DNA from: DRVV01 sp038868255
GTDB taxonomy: Archaea; Thermoproteota; Bathyarchaeia; Bathyarchaeales; Bathycorpusculaceae
NCBI GenBank assembly: GCA_038868255.1
Contig: JAWCTJ010000080.1
Span: 1-5,950 of the forward strand
DNA length: 5,950 nucleotides
Reading direction: 5' to 3'
The position numbers were made by a program, and so were the translations under genes. The notes under the pieces were generated by a model, which was not told the DNA's origin, ran no database searches, and worked only from the letters and a program-made list of their open reading frames with translations. Below, in pieces: positions 1 through 5,830 of this stretch (its first letter is position 1; each line of letters starts with the position of its first letter).

Positions 1-17
1 TTTTGTTTATCTTTCAT
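1..17 (-). CDS. 5' end of a minus-strand gene leaving the window (product unknown)
   Basis: Only the first few codons are in the window. On the minus strand an AGGTGAT ribosome-binding sequence (bases 29-23) is followed four bases later by ATG (17-15) and codons reading M-K-D-K-Q. A second in-frame ATG at 23-21 overlaps the ribosome-binding sequence, so the inner ATG is the better start. The gene would be divergent from the membrane protein at 141-737 and share its 5' region. Too little is visible to suggest a function. The call rests on the binding site and the open frame alone. Confidence 0.4.
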
Positions 18-84
18 ATTCATCACCTTAAAGTAATTATCTTTCAGTCCCGTAATTAAGGTTGAGTTTCTATTGAGGCAAAAA

Positions 85-95
85 GCTATTAATAT
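85..95 (+). promoter_or_regulatory. Candidate TATA box for the 141-737 gene
   Basis: An AT-rich box (GCTATTAATAT) preceded by a short A-run (81-84) resembles an archaeal BRE/TATA element. Initiation about 25 bases downstream would fall near 115-118 and give a leader of about 25 bases that contains the GGAGG site. The 8-base palindrome TTGATCAA (97-104) follows directly and could be a regulator site, though so short a palindrome may be chance. Confidence 0.4.
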
Positions 96-140
96 CTTGA
101 TCAAACAAATACTCTCAACTAGAAATGGAGGATTAACAAG

Positions 141-737
141 ATGAGTGAAGGTTTTAAAGCTAGCGATGTAGTATATGCCGTAATAATACCTTGCATAGTA
201 GCATTCTTGATAGTGGCGTTTCCATTCTACTTGGGTCCAGCACTTGATCCCACGTTGCGAGCTATACTGGTTTATGGGCTTGGCGAGGCAATACTAACGA
301 TAGGTGTTCCAATACTGTTTGGCCTCCTGTGGAACCAATGGGCTGGTGGCGCTTCAGGATTTCTATTAGGTAGCATTTACGCGTTGTATGTTAATGACGC
401 GTTTGCTGCTGCTCAAGCATTTACGCCAGAGGGTATGGTCGGCGACATTAGCAACCTTGGTTATGTGATATGTGCTATGTTAACGGGTTACATAAGCGGA
501 GCGTTAAACAAGGGTAGTCTCAGCTTCAAACGAATGGTCGTGTCTGCGTTGGTCGGAGGAATTATCGGCGGCCTGTTTCTACTGTGGACGCAGCTGATAT
601 CGCCTTTTGGCATGGTCACCGACGTTGGATATAACTTGTTTGTGAACATCCTTCCAAGGATAATATATGGAATCGTAATTCCGATAATTGCAAAGGTGTT
701 CAGCTGGTATGGTCTAATCCTGAGGAAGGCAAGCTAG
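141..737 (+). CDS. Small polytopic membrane protein, about six helices, function unknown
   Basis: This 198-residue protein is mostly hydrophobic. Likely membrane segments are near residues 9-30, 40-64, 68-86, 104-123, 132-152 and 165-187, with a short soluble N-terminus (MSEGFKASD) and a basic tail (LRKAS). The fifth segment has a glycine-rich packing face (VGGIIGG, 138-144), and a cationic loop (FKR, 129-131) precedes it. Size, six-helix layout and glycine-rich helices recall substrate-binding S components of ECF vitamin transporters. I see no diagnostic motif, and there is no ATPase or T component nearby, so that is only a suggestion. The start is well supported: GGAGG at 127-131 lies nine bases before the ATG. 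It appears to be a single-gene transcript, with a T-rich stretch after the stop and a convergent gene beyond it. Confidence 0.8.
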   Translation: MSEGFKASDVVYAVIIPCIVAFLIVAFPFYLGPALDPTLRAILVYGLGEAILTIGVPILFGLLWNQWAGGASGFLLGSIYALYVNDAFAAAQAFTPEGMVGDISNLGYVICAMLTGYISGALNKGSLSFKRMVVSALVGGIIGGLFLLWTQLISPFGMVTDVGYNLFVNILPRIIYGIVIPIIAKVFSWYGLILRKAS

Positions 738-740
738 AAT

Positions 741-763
741 CTTCCCTCTTTTTATTATTTTGT
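741..763 (+). terminator. T-rich terminator after the 141-737 gene
   Basis: Just after the TAG stop the coding strand has a pyrimidine-rich tract with runs of five and four Ts (CTCTTTTTATTATTTTG) and no convincing hairpin. Oligo-T tracts of this kind terminate archaeal transcription. The position between convergent genes supports the call. Confidence 0.5.
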
Positions 764-805
764 ATTCCTGCTCATATATATCAAAGGCTTTTCAGTAAAT
801 ATAAC

Positions 806-812
806 AAAAAAA
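806..812 (-). terminator. Oligo-T terminator for the 823-1818 gene
   Basis: Seven consecutive As on the plus strand, so seven Ts on the minus strand, begin ten bases past the stop codon of the minus-strand membrane-protein gene. No hairpin is needed for archaeal oligo-T termination. Together with the tract at 741-763 it makes the 738-822 gap a two-way termination region. Confidence 0.5.
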
Positions 813-822
813 GAGTATGGAG

Positions 823-1818
823 CTAATCTTTGCCTTTTATCAGCAGGTATAGGCCTGGAAATATTAATGAGAAGCACCAAAAATCAGGGTTGTGGAAGGG
901 TGATGAAAGCTCCATCCATGTTGTTGGTTCAGCATAGTAGCCGCCTATTGAATAGTATATGGTTAATGTAATTAAGAAGTAAATGCCTAAAGCAAACATT
1001 ACTGCTCCAAGATGTCTCAAGTTAACTTGATTTGTTTTGCCCTTTATTGACGGCATCAGGGTTTTCAAACCTCCTAATGATATTATGAGTAGTCCAACCA
1101 CCGTTAAGGCGAAGCTTACAATGTTATGTGGTTTGTATAGTATTTCTATTCCAGGCTGAGCCCTCTCCGGCCAATAAACCAGAGTCATTGCCCAAGCGAT
1201 TGAGTAATTCAGCCAGAACATGATGAAAAGGTACGTAAGTCCGGTTATCGAACTCCATTTGACGATTTCATCTGATGTACCATGAGAAATTTTAGCCCTC
1301 AGCTTAAATAGGCAAGGCGTTATTACGACAACCATCATCAAGCATGAAACACCTGCGATCATGAAAGTAATTATCCAGGGTGGTGAAGGTTCGAAATACC
1401 ATAACTTCTGAGACGTTGCTATCGGGTAGGCAAAGCCCAAGATCACCGTGGGAATATAGGTTAGATAGTATAAGCCCTCAAAGAGTATTGCTGCGGCTGC
1501 TTTACCTTTGATCTTGGAAAGTGCAGCCTCACCATACTTTAGAAATACAACTGCAGAGTAAAGCGCAAATATCGCTGCTATGAAGCGGAATATTATTCCA
1601 ACAGATCCGCCTAACTCGCTTAAATAAAAGGCGGCTAGCCACCAAGGTTCCTTTATAATTCTTTGATATATTGCTAATTCCTCTACCATACTCAAGCTCC
1701 ACCGATAAGTTGTATACATCCAGTAGCAGCTAACCGCAAAATAGGCAAGAACAACTAGTACTGCTGAAACTCTGAAGGATGTCTTGCTTAGTATCTTTGA
1801 TTTTGACTCTTTGCTCAT
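823..1818 (-). CDS. Conserved membrane protein of unknown function, paralogue of the 1978-3006 product
   Basis: This 331-residue protein has about eight hydrophobic segments, near residues 16-36, 70-95, 108-133, 148-172, 190-214, 231-253, 268-290 and 313-327. I do not recognise the family. The divergent neighbour is homologous along its whole length, and the most conserved blocks mark likely functional loops: LWYFEP-PPW (139-148), YWPERAQPGIEIL (215-227), GGY-A-PTTWME (292-303) and HNPD-WC (309-315). These blocks are rich in W, Y, P and acidic residues and lie at or near membrane boundaries, which could suit a membrane enzyme or a ligand-binding site. No cleavable signal peptide is seen, and the first helix follows a lysine-rich N-terminus. 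The ATG start is supported by GGGGAG about six bases upstream and by alignment with the paralogue. The downstream side has an oligo-T tract. Confidence 0.85.
   Translation of the reverse strand: MSKESKSKILSKTSFRVSAVLVVLAYFAVSCYWMYTTYRWSLSMVEELAIYQRIIKEPWWLAAFYLSELGGSVGIIFRFIAAIFALYSAVVFLKYGEAALSKIKGKAAAAILFEGLYYLTYIPTVILGFAYPIATSQKLWYFEPSPPWIITFMIAGVSCLMMVVVITPCLFKLRAKISHGTSDEIVKWSSITGLTYLFIMFWLNYSIAWAMTLVYWPERAQPGIEILYKPHNIVSFALTVVGLLIISLGGLKTLMPSIKGKTNQVNLRHLGAVMFALGIYFLITLTIYYSIGGYYAEPTTWMELSSPFHNPDFWCFSLIFPGLYLLIKGKD
1139..1178 (-). repeat. 40-base perfect repeat, copy in the 823-1818 gene (inverted partner at 2612-2651)
   Basis: Read on the minus strand these 40 bases are identical to 2612-2651 on the plus strand. 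They encode YWPERAQPGIEI plus flanking bases in the same frame in both genes. Every third-codon position within the block matches, whereas identity breaks down at once on both sides. A short internal palindrome, GGCTCAGCC, lies near the middle. The two copies form an inverted repeat about 1.4 kb apart. Confidence 0.9.
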
Positions 1819-1852
1819 TTTTCTCCCCTAAGTTATATTTTTGATGATGAAA

Positions 1853-1864
1853 GGGATAAAACTT
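1853..1864 (-). promoter_or_regulatory. Candidate TATA box for the 823-1818 gene
   Basis: On the minus strand the sequence AGTTTTATCCC lies about 40 bases before the ATG. Initiation about 25 bases on, near 1833, would give a leader of about 15 bases that still carries the GGGGAG ribosome-binding site. The nearer AAATATAACT (1840-1831) is too close to the start to serve as the TATA box. Confidence 0.4.
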
Positions 1865-1917
1865 GTTCTGTTTCTACTTAGCGATAAACCTGGCAGAAAG
1901 TTCCTTTAGTATCCATT

Positions 1918-1930
1918 TCCCCATTGGGGA
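1918..1930. promoter_or_regulatory. Operator-like inverted repeat beside the 1978-3006 promoter
   Basis: The sequence TCCCCATTGGGGA is a perfect five-base inverted repeat around a three-base centre. It ends five bases before the proposed TATA box of the rightward gene and sits between the two divergent promoters. That position suits a regulator that blocks or aids TBP/TFB binding. It is short, so chance remains possible. Confidence 0.35.
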
Positions 1931-1934
1931 TAGG

Positions 1935-1943
1935 CTTAAATTT
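1935..1943 (+). promoter_or_regulatory. Candidate TATA box for the 1978-3006 gene
   Basis: CTTAAATTT with GATAGG ahead of it looks like an archaeal BRE/TATA element. Initiation about 25 bases downstream would fall near 1963-1969. The leader would then be very short, which agrees with the absence of a ribosome-binding site before the ATG at 1978. This element also argues against translation starting upstream of it. Confidence 0.45.
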
Positions 1944-1977
1944 GTGTATTTGGCAAGCAAATAGTTCAGTGTTAACC

Positions 1978-3006
1978 ATGGACAAGTCGGAAAGTGTCTT
2001 AGAAAGTGTTTTTTTCAGGTTTTCAGTCATGATTGTAGTGCTTCTGTACTTTGTTTTTGGAAGCTACTGGCTGTATGTAACTTCCAGATACACTCCGCAT
2101 ATAATCTCAGATTTTCCGCGTCTTAGCGAGCTTCTCAGAGAATACTGGTGGATTGTCACGTATTATTCCAGCGAACTTTTCCTCTCAGCTGGTATAGTGC
2201 TGCGCTGGATTGCCGGAGTTATTGCTTTGTATGCCGCTTTAATGTTGTTGATGAAAGGAAAAAATGCGCTTTCATTGATTAGGAAAAAAGTCGGTGTAGC
2301 AATATTTCTCGAAGGCCTTTACGTATTGACCTATGCTCCATCAGCTTTTCTCGGCTTCGTTTACCCTATAGCCGCAAACATGGGGCTATGGTATTTTGAA
2401 CCGGCCCCCCCGTGGACTATTGTTCTATTGGTTAACGGCTTAGCCTGCACAGCAATGGTTGTTTTAATTGTTCCACCCATATTTAAGCTGTGGTCGAAGA
2501 TACATAGTGGTTCAATCAAAGAATTGGCAAGATGGGCTTGTGTAACTGGTGTTGCCTACCTTTTTGCAATGTTCTGGTGGAATTACACCATGGCATGGGT
2601 CGCCACGTTGATTTATTGGCCGGAGAGGGCTCAGCCTGGAATAGAAATACTTCATAATCCAGTCGCTGCTGCGAGTTTCGTCCTAACAGCGTTGGGGCTT
2701 CTGTTTGTGGCATTATACGCTCTAAAGGTTTTGTCACCTGCAATAAGCGGCAGTTTAGAAAAACTTAAGCTGCAAAAGTTGGGGTATTTAATGTTGTTCT
2801 TTAGTTGCTACTTCATCATTATGCTAGTTCTTTATGTGGTTGCCGGAGGATACAGCGCTCAACCGACAACCTGGATGGAGATTATAGGTCCCCATAACCC
2901 TGACCTGTGGTGTATATCGTTAATTCTCCCAGCTGCATACCTCATACTAAAATGTGGAAAAAATACTCAGCTACAGGAACCTGCAACATCTAAGGCTTCA
3001 CGATAA
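1978..3006 (+). CDS. Conserved membrane protein of unknown function, paralogue of the 823-1818 product
   Basis: From the ATG at 1978 this is 342 residues with about eight membrane segments in the same places as its divergent paralogue. By eye the two are about 45-50% identical over the first 140 residues, and the motifs recur: LWYFEPAPPW (137-146), YWPERAQPGIEIL (213-225), GGY-AQPTTWME (290-301) and HNPDLWC (306-312). The frame is open back to a TTG at 1924. I chose 1978 because the paralogue's N-terminus aligns there (MDKSES against MSKESK) and because the TATA box lies downstream of the TTG. An in-frame GTG at 1969 is a lesser alternative. No ribosome-binding site is visible, so translation probably uses a short-leader or leaderless mode. 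The last 13 residues (330-342) extend past the paralogue's end and lie wholly over the converging glycosyltransferase gene. The function is unknown. Confidence 0.85.
   Translation: MDKSESVLESVFFRFSVMIVVLLYFVFGSYWLYVTSRYTPHIISDFPRLSELLREYWWIVTYYSSELFLSAGIVLRWIAGVIALYAALMLLMKGKNALSLIRKKVGVAIFLEGLYVLTYAPSAFLGFVYPIAANMGLWYFEPAPPWTIVLLVNGLACTAMVVLIVPPIFKLWSKIHSGSIKELARWACVTGVAYLFAMFWWNYTMAWVATLIYWPERAQPGIEILHNPVAAASFVLTALGLLFVALYALKVLSPAISGSLEKLKLQKLGYLMLFFSCYFIIMLVLYVVAGGYSAQPTTWMEIIGPHNPDLWCISLILPAAYLILKCGKNTQLQEPATSKASR
2612..2651 (+). repeat. 40-base perfect repeat, copy in the 1978-3006 gene (inverted partner at 1139-1178)
   Basis: This copy is identical base for base to the minus strand of 1139-1178 and lies in the same reading frame. 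It covers codons for YWPERAQPGIEI plus two bases on each side. The neighbouring codons differ in both sequence and amino acid (HNPVAA here against YKPHNI there). Other blocks with matching protein sequence, such as PTTWME, carry synonymous changes, so protein conservation alone does not explain the identity. Confidence 0.9.
2958..2963 (-). terminator. Oligo-T tract just past the glycosyltransferase stop
   Basis: Six As on the plus strand give TTTTTT on the minus strand, starting three bases past the TGA stop of the glycosyltransferase gene. The tract lies inside the 3' end of the converging membrane-protein gene, where it encodes part of G-K-N. It is a plausible archaeal terminator, although the run is short and also codes for protein. 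Confidence 0.3.
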
Positions 3007-4175
3007 ACATTAAGCATTTTTTCCGCGCATTTTTCCCAAGAAAATTTTTCACAAACCAGCTTTCTACCGTTAGAGCCCATCTGATTTCTAAGAGCCTCAT
3101 TTGAAAGCAACTTTAAAATGGCCTCGGCGATTTCATGAATATCTGGGTAAACAAGTAATCCTGTTTCTCCATTAAGCACAATATCCGAGGTACCTCCTAC
3201 ATTGGATGCAACTACTGGTTTGGCGGTGGCTTGCGCCTCCAAAAGCGTAATACCAAGCCCCTCCTGCAGCGAGGGCAAAACTACAATATCGCTGCAATTA
3301 TAAAGTTTTGGAAGAACTTCATCATGCACCCTGCCGAGAAATATAAAATTCTCTGAGACTTTATTTTCCTTTGCATATCTAATCAGGCTTTTTTTCAGCG
3401 GTCCATCTCCTGCAATAACAAATTTAACGCTTTTCCTTTCTTTCAAGATTTGTTTAGCGGACTTTATGAGAAGGTGTAGCCCTTTTCTCGGTACAAGGTT
3501 ACCGACGAACAGGATGCAGTCTTCCTGATCCTTCTTCAACCCTAAGTTCCGTTTGAAGTTTTTCGAGGGCTTTTCCGGTTTGAATTTGTTAATATCGACG
3601 CCGTTGGGAACTATGCGTATTTTGTTTTCATCTATCTGATAAAGTTGAATTATCCTCTTGAAAGAGTACTTGCTTACTGTTACAACTAACGTGGCATATT
3701 CTGCTGTTTCCTTTTCAATCCTTGACAGATGTGAAAGAAGAAATCTGGAAAGTCTTATGCGGGGGTTAAATAAGTGCTCATTGAAGGATTTAAGATACTC
3801 ATCCGCCAGAACACCATGAATTGTGTGTATAAAAGGCTTGGTGCTCCCTTCTTTTGCAAGGCCCTTCAGGAATCCATATCCGCTGACAGTGTGAGCCTCA
3901 TAAACATCAGCTTTAATTTTACTACAAAACCTGAAGAGGGTTCTATTGAAGAACCAGTTGTCAACAGGGAAGATTTTATCTGTTGAGAAGCATGGAACTA
4001 TTACAACTCCCTCAAATCTTGCTGGTTTTTTGAAGCCCGCCTTTGTCCCACTGTAAACCACGGTGTCAACTGTTTCCGCGAGTCTTTTGCCGATCTCAAT
4101 TATACGGCGTTCCACTCCTCCATTGTAAAGATGCGGAGGTTGTGTATTAAACACTGCAACATGTATTCTCTTCAT
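2967..4175 (-). CDS. Family-4 (GT-B fold) glycosyltransferase
   Basis: This 402-residue protein should transfer a sugar from a nucleotide-sugar donor, with retention of configuration, to an acceptor at the cytoplasmic face of the membrane. The acceptor may be a cell-surface glycan, a lipid-linked oligosaccharide or a small molecule. The N-terminal Rossmann-like domain (about 1-185) starts with RIHVAVFN and has the glycine loop GGVE (19-22) and HTIHG (117-121). The C-terminal donor-binding domain has VPNGVD (189-194), GNLVPRKG (225-232, with the phosphate-binding R230/K231 pair), AGDGPLK (255-261) and the E-x7-E motif at E305/E313 (EGLGITLLE), followed by GG-S-I/V (327-333). Length and motif order are normal for the family. 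There is no signal peptide or membrane span, but basic patches may help membrane association. It appears to be transcribed alone, and its last 40 bases overlap the converging membrane-protein gene. The exact sugar and acceptor cannot be told. Confidence 0.93.
   Translation of the reverse strand: MKRIHVAVFNTQPPHLYNGGVERRIIEIGKRLAETVDTVVYSGTKAGFKKPARFEGVVIVPCFSTDKIFPVDNWFFNRTLFRFCSKIKADVYEAHTVSGYGFLKGLAKEGSTKPFIHTIHGVLADEYLKSFNEHLFNPRIRLSRFLLSHLSRIEKETAEYATLVVTVSKYSFKRIIQLYQIDENKIRIVPNGVDINKFKPEKPSKNFKRNLGLKKDQEDCILFVGNLVPRKGLHLLIKSAKQILKERKSVKFVIAGDGPLKKSLIRYAKENKVSENFIFLGRVHDEVLPKLYNCSDIVVLPSLQEGLGITLLEAQATAKPVVASNVGGTSDIVLNGETGLLVYPDIHEIAEAILKLLSNEALRNQMGSNGRKLVCEKFSWEKCAEKMLNVYREALDVAGSCS
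3017..3049 (+). terminator. Cluster of T-runs after the 1978-3006 gene
   Basis: Starting ten bases past the TAA stop, the plus strand has three T-runs (six, five and five Ts at 3017-3022, 3030-3034 and 3045-3049) within 33 bases. Serial oligo-T tracts are typical archaeal terminators. They lie inside the glycosyltransferase coding region as lysine- and phenylalanine-rich codons, so coding need could also explain them. Confidence 0.4.
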
Positions 4176-4198
4176 TCTGTCCGTTGCTCCAGCTACCC

Positions 4199-4210
4199 CT
4201 TTTTATCATC
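4199..4210 (-). promoter_or_regulatory. Candidate TATA box for the glycosyltransferase gene (leaderless)
   Basis: On the minus strand GATGATAAAAAG is centred about 27 bases before the ATG at 4175, the distance expected if the transcript begins at the start codon. No good ribosome-binding site is present: GGAG lies 11 bases upstream, which is too far, and this fits a leaderless message. A second TATA-like sequence (TTTTATAAG on the minus strand, around 4252-4260) would give a leader of about 50 bases and cannot be excluded. Confidence 0.4.
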
Positions 4211-4378
4211 TGGGAATGTAAGAATGCTTTTGATTAACCTCTTGCTACTACTTATAAAATTAGCATGTCCCATATCAATTCTAAGGTTAAACGTTAAGTT
4301 CGCTAAACATATTTCAAAGCGTTTGTATATTCTCATTAATGGTTGCCAATAGCAAATTCAAGCATATTTGTTGTCGCC

Positions 4379-4395
4379 AGCAACTGCTTGTTGCT
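4379..4395. promoter_or_regulatory. Inverted repeat upstream of the radical SAM gene promoter
   Basis: AGCAAC and GTTGCT form a perfect six-base inverted repeat around a five-base spacer (TGCTT). It ends about ten bases before the TATA-like box at 4404-4413. Its place suggests a regulator-binding site for the radical SAM gene. An extra GTTG just upstream (4370-4373) could pair with the same CAAC. The rest of 4176-4471 shows only promoter-like AT-rich sequence and no gene I can support. Confidence 0.3.
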
Positions 4396-4403
4396 CTAAA
4401 GAA

Positions 4404-4413
4404 TCTTTAAATA
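4404..4413 (+). promoter_or_regulatory. Candidate TATA box for the radical SAM gene
   Basis: TCTTTAAATA is a good archaeal TATA-like sequence. Initiation about 25 bases on, near 4435, would leave a leader of about 36 bases carrying the AGGTGAT site at 4456-4462. Confidence 0.5.
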
Positions 4414-4455
4414 ATTTGGAAGTATTTTAGCTTGGTAAATTCAATGCCGCGTTTC

Positions 4456-4462
4456 AGGTGAT
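4456..4462 (+). promoter_or_regulatory. Ribosome-binding site fixing the radical SAM gene start
   Basis: AGGTGAT matches the complement of the archaeal 16S rRNA 3' end over seven bases and lies nine bases before the ATG at 4472. This supports that start for the gene. Confidence 0.75.
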
Positions 4463-4471
4463 ATTAATTAT

Positions 4472-5812
4472 ATGATTTTGCTGATCAACCCTGGGCTGCC
4501 TTCAAATTCGCCTTGGGGTTTATCTAAGATGCTTCCGCCATTAGGCTTAACATATGTAGCCGCTGCCCTCGAAAAGGCAGGTTTCGAAGTAAAAATCTTC
4601 GACAATTACCTGAACAAGAAGCCAGTGGAACACATTGGACAACTAGCGGAAAAGCTTAACCCGGAGATTGTTGGTATAAGCTGCAATTCCGTCAACTATA
4701 AACAGTGCGTGGAAATAGCGCGGGCTATAAAGAAAGCAAATCTCAATTGCAAAGTAATGGTTGGCGGCCCTCACCCATCATGTATGCCTGAAAAGGTGCT
4801 GGATAACCCAGAAATAGACTATGCTATTGTTGGTGAAGGTGAACAGGCAGCAACAGAACTAGCACGCTATATCTCCAACGGTAAGGATGTAAATGCAGTA
4901 GCTAAGATTCCTGGTGTTGCATATAGATATAAGGGCAAAGTACGCGTTAACCCTCCAGCTTTCATTGATAACTTGGATATTTTGCCATATCCTGCAAGGC
5001 ACCTTCTGCAGCTAGAATCCTACGACAGACGCATTGAATATTTGGATGTTGAACCAGCAGACGTGATAAACGTGATCAGAGGCTGCCCTTATGACTGCAA
5101 ATTCTGTGAGACTAAAAAGATATGGGGTTATAAGTGCAGGAGTTTCAGTCCGAGCAGAATAATCGATGAAATCGAACATCTTATGAAAACGTATGGTTCA
5201 AAGGGCATTTACTTCATAGGTGATAACTTCACGATATTCAAGGAGAAAACGCTTGAGCTATGCGAGCTGCTCAATAAGCGCAGATTAGATTTGCAATGGT
5301 GCTGCGACACTCGGGTAGATCTAATTTCAAAGGAACTTCTCGAAAAGATGAAATCAGCTGGTTGTAAGACCATATGGTTTGGCGTTGAGTCAGGCTCCCC
5401 ACGTATACTGGAGGAAGTTAATAGAGGCTACACTGTTGAACAAGCAATCAAAGCCTTTAGACTGTGCAGGGAAGTCGGCATAAAAACCGCCTGTTCCTTC
5501 ATGATCGGCATGCCTAGCGAGACTATTGAGGACATAAACGCTTCATTAAAGCTTGCTAAGAAACTAAACCCTGACTGGTGCCAATTCAACATATACATAG
5601 CGTGCCCAGGAAGCAAAATGTATGATGAGGTGGTTGAGAAACGAATGTACAGCCATATGGACGACTTCATAGCCTATGTCAAAACAGAAGAGTTCGATTA
5701 CACCGAACTTCTTCAAATTCAAAAGAGATTAATGAAAGAGCTTAATAGGTCCCCTAGGCGAATAATCCATGGAATAAAAAGAAGAATCCTAAAAGCGTTG
5801 ATTAAAGTTTAG
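4472..5812 (+). CDS. B12-binding-domain radical SAM protein (class B methylase type)
   Basis: This 446-residue enzyme has an N-terminal cobalamin-binding-like domain (about 1-170) and a radical SAM core (about 195-400). The first has the family's opening (INPGLP, then PPLGLTYVAAALEKAGFEV at 22-40), VGGPHPSCMPE (97-107) and DYAIVGEGE (116-124). The cobalamin-ligand motif D-x-H-x-x-G is not present: D44 is followed by N-Y. That is common in this class. The core has the [4Fe-4S] motif C-x3-C-x2-C at C205, C209 and C212 in RGCPYDCKFC, then FIGDN (248-252), the SAM-contacting GVESGS (304-309) and MIGMPSE (344-350). The short basic tail (421-446) is too small for an extra cluster domain. Relatives methylate or rearrange unreactive carbons in lipids, tetrapyrroles and natural products; this substrate is unknown. 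The gene is probably co-transcribed with the basic protein that starts 18 bases downstream. Confidence 0.93.
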   Translation: MILLINPGLPSNSPWGLSKMLPPLGLTYVAAALEKAGFEVKIFDNYLNKKPVEHIGQLAEKLNPEIVGISCNSVNYKQCVEIARAIKKANLNCKVMVGGPHPSCMPEKVLDNPEIDYAIVGEGEQAATELARYISNGKDVNAVAKIPGVAYRYKGKVRVNPPAFIDNLDILPYPARHLLQLESYDRRIEYLDVEPADVINVIRGCPYDCKFCETKKIWGYKCRSFSPSRIIDEIEHLMKTYGSKGIYFIGDNFTIFKEKTLELCELLNKRRLDLQWCCDTRVDLISKELLEKMKSAGCKTIWFGVESGSPRILEEVNRGYTVEQAIKAFRLCREVGIKTACSFMIGMPSETIEDINASLKLAKKLNPDWCQFNIYIACPGSKMYDEVVEKRMYSHMDDFIAYVKTEEFDYTELLQIQKRLMKELNRSPRRIIHGIKRRILKALIKV

Positions 5813-5830
5813 ACCTTGGAGTAATGCTAA

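Noticed and set aside
61..119. GTTGAG (61-66) and CTCAAC (114-119) as a hairpin around the promoter of the first gene
   Set aside because: Six-base arms separated by 47 bases are likely by chance, and the loop would contain the TATA box.
772..785. TATA-like CATATATATC on the plus strand after the first gene
   Set aside because: No plus-strand gene follows, since the next gene is on the minus strand, so it is treated as AT-rich spacer.
1844..1850. ATGATGA resembling box C of an archaeal C/D guide RNA, in the 1819-1977 spacer
   Set aside because: No box D (CTGA) follows within a reasonable distance, and there are no internal C'/D' boxes, so the match is taken as chance.
1924..1977. Longer form of the 1978-3006 protein starting at TTG (1924)
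   Set aside because: The TTG lies inside the palindrome and upstream of the likely TATA box, has no ribosome-binding site, and the extra 18 residues have no counterpart in the paralogue.
2516..2743. 75-codon minus-strand reading frame
   Set aside because: It lies entirely inside the well-supported membrane-protein gene, and its sequence has no recognisable motif.
3774..4352. Two short plus-strand reading frames (3774-3986 and 4131-4352)
   Set aside because: The first is fully antisense to the glycosyltransferase. The second is partly antisense to it and otherwise lies in the promoter spacer; neither has a ribosome-binding site or convincing protein character.
5428..5670. 80-codon minus-strand reading frame
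   Set aside because: It is antisense to the radical SAM core, whose motifs fix the coding strand.
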